From assembly GCA_029891385.1 (NCBI GenBank), contig CM057228.1:36025023-36089022 (forward strand): a stretch of DNA of 64,000 bases. Direction: 5' to 3'. The notes under the pieces are model-generated. The model saw only the letters and a program-made list of their open reading frames with translations, did not search any database and was not told where the DNA came from. This DNA is from Erythroxylum novogranatense. Its lineage: Eukaryota; Streptophyta; Magnoliopsida; Malpighiales; Erythroxylaceae. The position numbers were made by a program, and so were the translations under genes. Shown here piece after piece: positions 10,801 to 21,336 of the stretch. Every line of letters begins with the position of its first letter. Position 1 is the stretch's first letter.

Positions 10801-12791
10801 TTTTCTTGATCTGAAGTTTCATAAATTGCCATGATTTGACATTCCATGAGTTTATGTGATTTGATTGATTGAAATATGACCTTTGTTAAGATCATATGAT
10901 TTCGATTATGTTATAAGATCACACGATATCGATAATATGTGTTATTTGGGTGAGAGAGTAACGTCCTGATAGTTCGTGCACGTCGACTTATAGCCTTCTC
11001 CCGGCTGCCTGCTTTGGGCCTACGAGATCCGAAATCGGACTCGTCCTGTTTACGGTATAACCTTCGGGTTGTCCGTCCTGTTTACGGGACTCTCGAACCA
11101 TTTGGTTGCGCATTGCATTAGTGCATGATTGAGTGTTATGTGGTACATATCCGAATTTCATGATTTATACATGGAAAGGTTTGAAAAAAAAATACGTTTT
11201 GAAAAGGATTTCTCTTGTAAAATGTTTTTAAAAGAGTTTAAAAGGTTTTGCTTGTATTCCATTATAAATGTATTATCCACGGAGCCGTCGTGCTCACCCC
11301 CATTTCCTCCACAGTTTTGAGTGGGAAACCAGTTTGGCATCGGATTGGGGCAACTCGATGCTGCTTGATTATTTGTTAAGTTCAAGGAAGTTAGACTTTA
11401 GGATGCCATTGAAGTGTTTTGTATATTGTTTTTGATTGATTGTAATTGGGCTAGAAGCCCTTTAAAGCATTGTACTTATTTAATTCCATGTAATTAGTAA
11501 GGTTTTGGAGTTTCAAATGTATAGAGTAATGTAAAAGTTTCCTAAGAATGTATAATTGTGAAATTGAAATGAATTGAATTCTAAGATTGTGATTGCTGCC
11601 AATTGAGTTGCTATTGGGATGTTTGGAGTTGGTTATTGTGAGGAATTGGAAGATTGAAGTGGTTTTGTGCAGGTTTGGAGCTTGGATGGTTTAGATTTAG
11701 GATTTGGCTAGAGCATTTTTAGGGGAGGTGTTGTCCAAATTTTCTTAAATTTGGGAAGCAACTTTGCTTAGAATTTAGACCTCCGAAACGATTGAATTGG
11801 AATAAGAGGTCTTCGGAAAGTTATAGAGCAAGTTAAGAACTTTAAAACGGTATAAAATGGGTTAGTTTTCGACTTAAGATGAAAAAGATATGAGCGTTTT
11901 AAGTTTGCTGCCCATTATGCATTTGGGTTTCGAATTACTATTCATGGGCATTTTGGGCTGAACCTTCGGATGGGTTTTCCGCCGCTTTAGAGCGGGAATT
12001 GAAATTTCCGTCATTCATGAAAATTGTAGAGGTCTTGATATCTTTAAAAGAGGTATAATATATCCCGATCGAATTGGGGTAAAAGATATAAGGGTCGGAA
12101 ATTGGCGGTTACTATTCATATGGTCAATTACTATTCCTTTGGTCATTTTGCATTTTCTCTTATAACTTTCTCGTTTGGCCTCCGATTCACCCGAAATTGA
12201 ACCAGTGACTTCTCATCAAGTGTCCTACCTTTCCTTGCAAAATGTCCAATTGTTAGCTTAATTGAATTTTGTCGAATTAGCCTCACGTTTGTCTTGTTGA
12301 TTTACCTATTTGAATTATGCTTCAAGATGTTCGCTTTTACGCACTATGCCTTTCAAACCGATGTGCTTTTTTCCGCTTTTGTTTTGTTTCCTTCCGTCTT
12401 ATACCTTTCGGTTCAAGTTCGTTGGCTTCGTTTCGTTTGTTTCTATCCTTTGTTATCCGATTCACTCGTTTCAATCTATTTTGCTTTCGATTTGAGCCTT
12501 CGATTTGCTTTGTAATTTGCTTGGATACAATTCTTTAGTCTTGATTTTCATGTGCTTCGTAGTTTGTTTTCAGTATGTTTCTTCGTTTCAGATGCTTTTC
12601 CTCCGTTCGTTGAATTTACTTTTGTTTCGTTCTTCGTTTCGTTCTTGGTTAAGACCCACTCATAAAAATGGAGTTAAGATGAATAATAAAAAAATTATCG
12701 AGATTTTTCGGATTAGTCGAGGTTTTCTAAGGAATCATGTATGCGTCTGAAGAAATCATATGATTAGTTGGGTTAGGAAACGGATCCAACA
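7890..12791 (+). repeat. 5' LTR of element B1
   Basis: The LTR runs from TGTTGGACCCCGATC to GGATCCAACA. Its first 550 bp contain three diverged copies of a module (near 8,000, 8,180 and 8,360) reading 'gaaacttgtag ... cataaagtttg .. atttttcgat ..cgg'. Purine-rich leader sequence occupies 9,110-9,360. A donor-like CAG|GTGGGTAAT lies at 10,694 and an acceptor-like tcctccacag at 11,305-11,314. The tail (12,290-12,660) is rich in TTCG/TTTCG runs. The small ORFs inside are by-products of this composition. Confidence 0.88.
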
Positions 12792-13442
12792 TATGTATAT
12801 CGAGCCCGAATATGATCTTACTTGGGCGTATGAGTATGAATAAGGAATTGATACGAGTTTGTAAAGATAAAAGTGAATTTGTGAGAGTGTGCTAGGTGGT
12901 CATTTGATTTTGATGAAAGAAATATGATGGTCTTTAGGAATTTCAAAATTGATGTGCATGACTATTTGACGCTCAAATTCAAGTGATTGGTTTGATTTGG
13001 GTGATCTGAATACGAGTGATTAGAAACATGTGTTTGTGGAACTTAAGATTTGAATTTTGTGATGAATTGGGAGAAATTGATATGGACTATACTTACGTAA
13101 GATGAAAGGATGACGAGTTGCTAAATGATCATTGAACCATATTAGGATTCTTTAAAGAATGGATCATTGATTTGTGTCCATATCTGAAGAAATAATGAAT
13201 TATAAATATAGTGATTTGATATGATATGGTTAGTGTGAGATACAAGATGTGAAATAGTGTAAAGAGATTGAGTGACGAGGAAATTAGATAAGAGAAAGTG
13301 ATTGATTATGAGTTTTAGAAAGAAATTGGTAAGACAGTGCTTGATGATCTTAGTTTAAAAAGAAATTTATGCAAGAATGAGTTACTTGGAGTGTAAGTAA
13401 GTGTGAATTTCGAGGACGAAATTCTTTTAAGAGGGGGAGAAA
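12792..13442 (+). other. Internal region of element B1 (PBS to PPT, no gene)
   Basis: The region starts 'tatgtatatcgagcccg', a drifted copy of the tRNA-iMet primer-binding site; the related element at 55,742 has tggtatcgagccc. It ends with the hairpin GAATTTCG-agga-CGAAATTC and the polypurine tract aagagggggagaaa at 13,429-13,442. Both frame sets are full of stops. About 450 bp of it (from roughly 12,995) align with 43,290-43,748, the internal region of the F element. That conservation fits sequence needed for packaging or priming. Confidence 0.8.
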
Positions 13443-16400
13443 TGTTGGACCCCGATCTTTGAGTGAAAATATGAAAATTGTGAAAAAGTTGACTTTTTGG
13501 CCTTAGAGAGTTGACTCTTGATTTAGGCAAAATTTGAGAAAATATGCTACATGAAACTTGTAGATTATGTCAAGAGCTTTCTGTAGCCATAAAGTTTGAT
13601 ATTTTTCGATATCGGGAGTGGAAGTTATGATCAGTCAAAGTTAAGTATGAAATTTATTTGAAGTTTGACTTTTGGGGTTGATAGTTGACTTTTGATCTAG
13701 GCCTAATTCGAGGAAATGATCAACGTGAAACTTGTAGCCTCTGTCGAGAGCTTTTCGTGGACATAAAGTTTGCTATTTTTCGATGTCGGGATTGAGAGAT
13801 ATGAATGTCGGAAGATATGCTTTGTTTTGAAAATGTTATTAAGTATAGATTTGCATGTGCTATACTTCGAGGCCACTCGTCGTATGGATTTAGTCTGAAT
13901 TGGAGTGAGTGGTATTACTGAAAGTTGTAGCTTGTATGTCGATCTTTCCGACGCCATAAAGTTTGTAATTTTTTGATATCGGAGTTAGGAGTTATGATTT
14001 TCGAAAACCCATTTTGTTCTTGGGTTTTCAATCCGACCTTTTGTAATCTTTTGTGCATAATTCCTTCATCCGACATCCGATTGACTCGATTCTTGAGCGT
14101 TGAATTCCTAAGACAATTACGTTCATTTTTATGAAGAATTATGATTTTTAGAAGATTAAATGGAAAGAGATTGATTGAACCAAAGTAAGAGATGAGTTAT
14201 AGGTTATAAGTTGGATAATTTTCTGAACATGGTTCAGTACTTTGGGATTTTCGGGAGTTATACAACTCCGATTGAGGTGATTCTTGAGGGAAAATAAAGT
14301 TAAGACATAGGGCTACAAATCTTATGAAGGGATCGAAATTTAATTTCATCCCTAAGATTGTCAAAGTCTGGATTGAAGTTATGTTAAAGTTCAGTTTCGG
14401 ATTTTGTGCAGGTCAGTTAGTAATTTGGCTATAACTTCTTCGTTTTAGATCCGAATTGAGCGCCGTCAGTGGCGTTGGATTCGTAAGATCGAGAGGAACA
14501 ATTTTCATGAAGAAAGTTTGTCCAAATTATTTCGTTTAGGTACTAGAAATCAGGACGCAAGTTATCAGTTTTCAAAATCCTGCACAAGGGTAACTTTGAA
14601 ATAAGCAAACAAATGAGGGCATTATAGTCTTTTCCTCATTTTAATGAGGTGGCATAAAACACAACCCATGAAGCTTCTGGAATTCACGAGATATAGCAGA
14701 AGAATAAGAAAGAAGATGAATAGAAAGAAAAGAGGGGAGTTTACGAAAATGAAAAGAAGAAGAGAAGATAGAAGAGTGTCGTTTTTCTACAAAGAGAGGG
14801 AGTTCGAAAATGTTAGAGAGGAGAAAGAGATGGGTTTCGCCATGAGATGGGAAGAAGAAGAAGAAGAAAAAAAGAAAGAGAAGAGGATGATTTCGTGGGT
14901 CTCTTATTTAAGGCAAGAGTTTCGAAATTCCTTGGATTTATAGTTAGAGTTTTGTTTCTTCTTGATTACAAAGGTGATTTGAAGAGTTATTGATGAGAGA
15001 ACAATGAAATGAAGAGCTTTGGAAGCTAAGTATAAAATCTGATTTTTTTTTTCGTGGGTTTGTATAGGTTAGAAGATTTTCGAAAGTTTGTTAGTTATTT
15101 AGATAGATTGTGATGATAATGGTTTAGAGAAGGCATGGGTAGGGTGTTGTTGAAGAAATGTCATGTTTTCTCCATTCTATAAAATTTCAACATGTGTATC
15201 AATTGTGAATTCATGGTTTTTGATAGAATTTGTGTTTGTATGCTTAAAGATGGTAGTTTGAAGAGTTAATGATGAAAGAATAAGAAAAGAGGAAAAGTTA
15301 AGAAAGTGACGAAGAATCTGATTTTTCATGGGTTTTATCGGTTAGACGATTGTCAAATGTTGTTAGTTATGGAGATAAGTGTTGAAGTTGAAGGTGGATT
15401 AGGATTTGGTTAAGGTTAGATGAATGAATTTCATGTTTTCACTCATTCTTAAATTTTCCAGCAATGGTCTCTTTTGTTAATAAAGGTTTTATTGTGAGAT
15501 TTTGCCTTTTTGCTTAATCATGGTGGTTTGATGAGTGAATATAAAGTAAAGGGAAGGTTAGGTTAGATTAAAGTCAAAGGTTTTTCATTTCTTGAAAATT
15601 CCAGCACTTGGTCTTTTAGGAAATTGTGACTTTTGTTATTCCTAAGATGGGATTTTGCTTAGTTTGGAGAGGAATTATGGTTGTTATGAAAGTATAAGTG
15701 AAGTTGTGTAAGTTTAAATCTAAGTTTTACATTCTTGAAAAACAAATTCCAGCATTGCTATATTGTGTTAATTAGGGTATTATGGTTAGAGTTTGCTTTC
15801 CTTGTTTCAAAATGAGGGTTAAAACATGTTTGGGGAAGGTTAGATTAAGTTCAAGGTAAGTTGTTCAATTCCTAATACAAATTCCAGCATTGGTATTTGA
15901 TATGAAATTGGGATTATTGTGCTTGTAAAAGTGAAGTGAGGCTTTGAAGGAAAAGGAAAGAAGAAGGGTTTGAAAGTTTAAGAAAAATTAGATTTGGTGT
16001 GGTGTCTTTAAGGCTTGAGATTGTTAAAAAGTTTGATGCTTTTGAGAAGGATTTCGATAGTTATAATTTAGGAATAGCTTAGGCATAATTAGGTAGGTTT
16101 TTAAGCATGATTTCTATTCTTTTAAAAATTTCAGCATTGATTCATTATGTTAATTAGGATTTTATGTCATGATTAAGGTCCAATAAGGCATGGGAAGTAA
16201 AGGAAAGGCAATTGGACCAATCCAAGATGCTAGCAAGGAAATTCAGGTGGGTAATATATTTATAACGTGAATTATGAGCCAAGTAATTGTTTTTGAAAAA
16301 TAAAGAAAGTGAATTATTGATTCAAATGATTTGATGCTACACCGTTTTTCTTGATACAGAAGTTTCATAAATTGCCATGATTTGACATTCCATGAGTTTA

Positions 16401-18335
16401 TGTGATTTGATTGATTGAAATATGACCGCTGTTAAGATCATATGATTTCGATTATGTTATAAGATCACACGATATCGATAATATGTGTTATTTGGGTGAG
16501 AGAGTAACGTCACGATAGTCCGTGCACGTCGACTTATAGCCTTCTCCATTTGCCGCTTTGGGCCTCTGAGATCCGAAATCGGACTCGTCTGCTTCTGATA
16601 TAACCTTGGGTTGTCCGTCTGCTTTCTGGGACTCTCGAACCATTTGGTTGCGCATTGCATTAGTGCATGATTGAGTGTTATGTGGTACATATCCGAATTT
16701 CATGATTTATACATGGAAAGGTTTGAAAAAAATATATGTTTTGAAAAGGATTTCTCTCTGTAAAATGTTTTAAAAGAGTTTAAAAGGTTTTGCTTGTATT
16801 CCATTATAAATGTATTATCCACGAGCCGTCGTTTCACCCCCATTTCCTCCACGGTTTTGGTGGGAAACCGAGTTTGGCATCGGATTGGGGCAACTCCGAT
16901 GCGATTGATTATTTGTTAAGTTCAAGGAAGTTAGACTTTAGGATGCCATTGAAGTGTTTTGTATATTGTTTTTGATTGATTGTAATTGGGCTAGAAGCCC
17001 TTTAAAGCATTGTACTTATTTAATTCCATGTAATTAGTAAGGTTTTGGAGTTTCAAATGTATAGGGTAATGTAAAAGTTTCCTAAGAATGTATAATTGTG
17101 AAATTGAAATGAATTGAATTCTAAGATTGTGATTGCTGCCAATTGAGTTGCTATTGGGATGTTTGGAGTTGGTTATTGTGAGGAATTGGAAGATTGAAGT
17201 GGTTTTGTGCAGGTTTGGAGCTTGGATGGTTTAGATTTAGGATTTGGCTAGAGCATTTTTAGGGAGGTGCTGTCCAAATTTTCTTAAATTTAGGAAGCAA
17301 CTTCGCTTAGAATTTAGACCTCCAAACGATTGAATTGGAATAAGAGGTCTTCGGAAAGTTATAGAGCAAGTTAAGAACTTTAAAGCGGTATAAAATGGGT
17401 TAGTTTTCGACTTAATATGAAAAAGATATGAGCGTTTTAAGTTTGCTGCCCATTATGCATTTGGGTTTCCCGAATTACTATTCATGGGCATTTTGGGCTG
17501 AACCTTCGATGGGTTTTCCGCGCTTTAGAGCGGGAATTGAAATTTCGTCATTCATGAAAATTTTAGAGGGTCTTGATATCTTTAAAAGAGGTATAATATA
17601 TCCCGATCGAATTGGGTAAAAAGATATAAGGGTGAAATTGGCGGTTACTATTCATATGGTCAATTACTATTCCTTTGGTCATTTGCATTTTCTCTTATAA
17701 CTTTCTCGTTTGGCCTCCGATTCACGAAATTGAACCAGTGACTTCTCATCAAGTGTCCTACCTTTCCTTGCAAAATGTCCAATTGTTAGCTTAATTGAAT
17801 TTTGTCGAATTAGCCTCACGTTTGTCTTGTTGATTTACCCTATTTGAATTATGCTTGAAGATGTTCGCTTTATACGCACTATGCCTTTCAAACCGATGTG
17901 CTTTTGTTTCGCTTTTGTTTTGTTTCCTTCCGTCTTATACCTTTCGGTTCAAGTTGCGTTGGCTTCCGTTTCGTTTGTTTCTATCCTTTGTTATCCGATT
18001 CGACTCGTTTCAATCTATTTTGCTTTCGATTTGAGCCTTGATTTGCTTTGTAGTTTGCTTGGATACAATTCTTTAGTCTTGATTTTCATGTGCTTCGTAG
18101 TTTGTTTTCAGTATGTTTCTTCGTTTCTGTATGCTTTTCCTCCGTTCCGTTGAATTTACTTTTGTTTCGTTCTTCGTTTCGTTCTTCGGTTAAGACCCGA
18201 GTCATAAAAATGGAGTTAAGATGAATAAAAAAAAATTATCAGGATTTTTCGGATTAGTCGAGGTTTTCTAAGGAATCATGTATGCGTACGAAGAAATCTG
18301 TATGATTAGTTGGGTTCCGGAAACGGGATCCAACA
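13443..18335 (+). repeat. 3' LTR of element B1
   Basis: Near-identical to the 5' LTR over its whole length. Differences are dominated by homopolymer-length changes (for example the a/g runs near 9,187 against 14,730, and 9,505 against 15,043) and by CG/CNG discordances (12,747 'gcgtctgaag' against 18,286 'gcgtacgaag'). It ends 'ttccggaaacgggatccaaca', followed by target duplication GGCAT at 18,336-18,340. Confidence 0.88.
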
Positions 18336-18340
18336 GGCAT

Positions 18341-19949
18341 AGTCCCTCAAGAATCGTCATGTGCACGTCAACCCAAGAAAAGCCTTCTCCCGGCTGCCCG
18401 CAAGTGGCACGGAGTTCCTTTTAGGACTCCCTTATGTGTACGACTACACAAGGCCATTTTATGGAATTGTGTAGTCATCATGTGCATGGACTTGCCAAAC
18501 CATTATGATGTGTTATAGGATTTTGATGTTACTTGAAATGTGGTGCATTCATATCTTTAAAATTGTTCATGCTTTGTGAAAGGAAAATTTTGAGTTTTAC
18601 GAGAAATAAGAATGTGAGGTTTTTAACTGTGACAGTTTTGAAAATTGTGTATAAATGTTTTGAAAAGTTGAAGAGTTTGTGAAATAAACGTTTGATGAAA
18701 TTTCTATCATGAAATTTTTTAAAGATTGCAAAAGTTTTGAGAAAAGATTTTGCTTATTTTCCAACTTACAAGCATATTATCCACGAGCTCTCTAGCTCAC
18801 CCCCCTTTCATCCCCATCTCCAGGTATTCGAGCAGGAGATCGGATGAAAGACGTCAAGATATCAGTATTTATGCATGTGTATGTAAATTGTGTATTTTGG
18901 TTTATGAGTATTGGTAATGGGTTATGGCTTGAAATGCCATTAGAGAATTGTAAGTAGTTAGTTCATGATGTATTTTGGATTATGATTTTTGTGTAAGAAC
19001 CTGATATATGGAATTAACAATGTATTGACTATGGATGGTGTATATTGGATTTGTATACAAATTGTATTGAGTTATGAATGTAATTGGGATATATTCATAT
19101 AGATATGGATGAACATGTTTGATGATGGGATTGGAATTGTGAAGATTTATAAATACGATTAGTTGAGTTTAATGGAAGCATTAATTTGTATATGAGTTAA
19201 TGGAAATTGTATATAAGTTTGAATGTGATGAATATGATTTGAATATGGAAAATGACTAGAAAAGGGTTATAAATAGGTTTGCGTTTATGCTGAGATCCCG
19301 AACGGAGGGTCCGGTGGATTATGATGTATGTGTGATTGTTTGAAAGTTATAGAAATGAGTTTTACACTTTTCAGGTTTGGGTTTAGGAAAGGACAGCCGT
19401 TATGCTGCCCGATTTTTGTAGGGTACCATATGGATAAGTGTATTGGCGTATAAATATATGGGTTTATTGGCATAAGTATGAAATTGCTATGGTAAGAAAT
19501 GAGAATAAGGATAAGAAGATGTTTCGTTATGAAGATATTGAGTTATCGCATATTTAAGAAGACTATGTTTAAGGATTGAAAAAAAAATTACATCGATTCG
19601 GATTGGTTAGTCCAAGGTTTCCAACGCGACAAGTCTTCTATTTCACGTTTCGGATGTCGGATATGTGTTGATGTATTCGATCCTATTAGCTTCGCATTCG
19701 TTTCTTTTCATTCGATTTGAATTCAGTTTTCGTTTGTTTCGAATCAGTTTCGACCCACTTGTCACATATGTTTCGATTTTTTATTATCCGCCTTTCATTT
19801 CCGATTCATGTGTTTGATTTGCTATATGATCCGATTCATTATTTTTGGTTCCGTTTCGGATTCAATTTAAGAGTGACCATGTTCAATTTAAGCAGTGGAG
19901 TTACGAGTGTTAAGTATGTGTAGTTGGGTTCCGGAAACAGGATCCAACA
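18341..19949 (+). repeat. Right part of the truncated LTR (continues 5,904-7,884)
   Basis: It resumes the older LTR after the B1 insertion. It holds a conserved 'gccttctcccggctgcccgc' tract (18,383-18,402), a stem gagctctctagctc at 18,785-18,798 with CACCCCCC, and an acceptor-like 'catctccag' ending at 18,823. The tail is TTCG-rich and ends ttccggaaacaggatccaaca at 19,949. The piece 18,770-19,320 has a diverged reverse-complement relative at 39,370-39,720. The candidate target duplication AAACT (19,950-19,954) has no partner on the left because that end is missing. Confidence 0.7.
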
Positions 19950-20427
19950 AAACTTTTTAGATTGGCTACAGAATTTGAAAATTCATCTTACATTCGAGAA
20001 ACTAGGATATTTTCTGGACGAGCCACTTCCCAATCCCCCTACTGTTGGTGCCTTTGATGAGGATCAGAAAGCTTACAAGAAGCTACTAGATGATAGTGAG
20101 CTGGCTAGCTGTATTATGTTGGCCTTTATGTTACCAGAACTACAAAAGCAATATAAGGTTATGGATGCTCGTACCATAGTCTACCATCTAAGGGAACTAT
20201 TTGATGAGTAAGTTCGGTCTGAGCAAACTATCAAAAAGGACAGTATGGCTATGATGCTAGTGGACTCTACTTCTGGTTCTTATAAGAGGAACCAAAAGAA
20301 GAAGAAGACGTCCAAAAAGCCAGTGGGAGGCATAGCAAAGAATAAGGCAAAGGAGACTACACCAAAGGGAATATGTTTCCATTGTAACAAGGAAGGGCAT
20401 TGGAAAAGGAACTGTAAAGGGCCTTAG
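19950..20427 (+). pseudogene. Ty1/copia gag relic (element E)
   Basis: A copia-type gag domain reads from 19,955 (NFLDWLQNLKIHL, GYFLDEPLPNPP, LPELQKQYKVMDARTI). A TAA stop at 20,209-20,211 follows 'ELFDE'. A basic region (KKKKTSKKPVGG) and an intact CCHC knuckle CFHCNKEGHWKRNC sit near 20,375-20,420, ended by TAG. The true N-terminus is missing, because the LTR ending at 19,949 sits directly against it. Gag would form the virus-like particle. The family call is firm; clade is not assigned. Confidence 0.87.
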
Positions 20428-21013
20428 ATGGCCCATAGTTTTTTTAGATATGTTATTTGTCATTAAGATTAATACTATTTCTGGTCATAATATTTAGGTA
20501 TTACATACCGGATGTGGCTCACACATATGTGTTGACATGCAAGGTTTCAGGGGTAGTAAATGCTCAAGAAGGGAGAGAGGGACCTATGTGTGGGAAATAG
20601 AGCAAGAGTTGCTACATTAATCATATGAACCTATATTTTGTATCTTCTTAGTGGGCTAGAGTTAATTTTAGAATATTGTTATTATGTACATGTTGTGACA
20701 AACAACATTGTATATGTTTCATGTCTTAATAAGACAGGATTTCATTTAACTTTTTTGAACATGGTTGTTCAATTATGTTGAATGAAATGATGTATGGTAT
20801 TGCTACATTATGCAATGGTATTTAAGTATTAGATATGTGTAATCCAATTTTAAATATCAATAAAAATAAAAAGACAAAAATAGGATAACTTAAAATCATC
20901 TTACTTATGCCATAGTCGACTTGCCCATATAAGTGAAAGACGCATGTCTAAGCTACACATGAATGGTAGCTTAGGATCATTTTATTATGATCATATGACA
21001 TATGTGAATCTTG
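20428..21013 (+). pseudogene. Ty1/copia protease and GAG-pre-integrase relic (element E)
   Basis: The protease motif is seen at about 20,505-20,570 as HTGCGSHICVDMQGF. The catalytic Asp of the D-T-G triad is His here (cat for gat), so activity would be lost even without the frameshifts. A stretch near 20,585 reads VGNRARVATL, as in copia proteases. The GAG-pre-integrase part is at 20,910-21,013 (AHISERRMSKLHMNGSL, then frame-shifted CESCLLGK). The region between 20,640 and 20,900 is A+T-rich and too decayed to assign. Confidence 0.72.
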
Positions 21014-21336
21014 CTTGTTAGGCAAGATGACCAAATTTTCTTTTAAAGGAAAGGGTGTACGAGTGAATGGGTTATTAGACCTAATACATTTTGATGTATG
21101 TGTTCTGATGTTCATTCATGCCAGAGGTAATTTTATGTACTTCATTACCTTTAAGGATGATTATTCATGGTATGGCTATGTGTATCTAATGAGATACAAG
21201 TCTAAAGCATTTGAAATGTTCAAACAATTTAGACATGAAGTAGAGAAACAACTCCATAAAAGTGTCAAGGCACTTTGATCAGATCAAGGAGGTGAATACT
21301 TGAACAAGGAGTTTTTAAGTTATCTCAGGGATAATG
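21014..21336 (+). pseudogene. Ty1/copia integrase, left half (element E)
   Basis: This is the integrase catalytic core up to the insertion point. The first catalytic Asp is in LIHFDVC, followed by FITFKDDYSWYGYVYL. The second Asp is in SDQGGEY, after an in-frame TGA where relatives have Arg (ctt tga tca gat). Integrase inserts element cDNA into the host genome. The frame is cut after 'YLRDN' by the solo LTR at 21,337 and resumes at 24,480. Confidence 0.85.

Larger units (their letters stand above)
7890..18335 (+). mobile_element. Complete non-autonomous LTR retroelement with giant LTRs (B1)
   Basis: This complete element is flanked by the target duplication GGCAT (7,885-7,889 and 18,336-18,340). 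Its two LTRs, 4,902 and 4,893 bp, both begin TGTTGGACCCCG and end GATCCAACA. They enclose only 651 bp, holding a drifted PBS and a polypurine tract but no gene. It must have borrowed gag, protease, RT and integrase from a relative. The LTRs differ mainly by one-base indels, so insertion looks recent. It interrupted an older LTR of the same superfamily. By structure it is a large retrotransposon derivative (LARD) of gypsy type. Confidence 0.9.
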
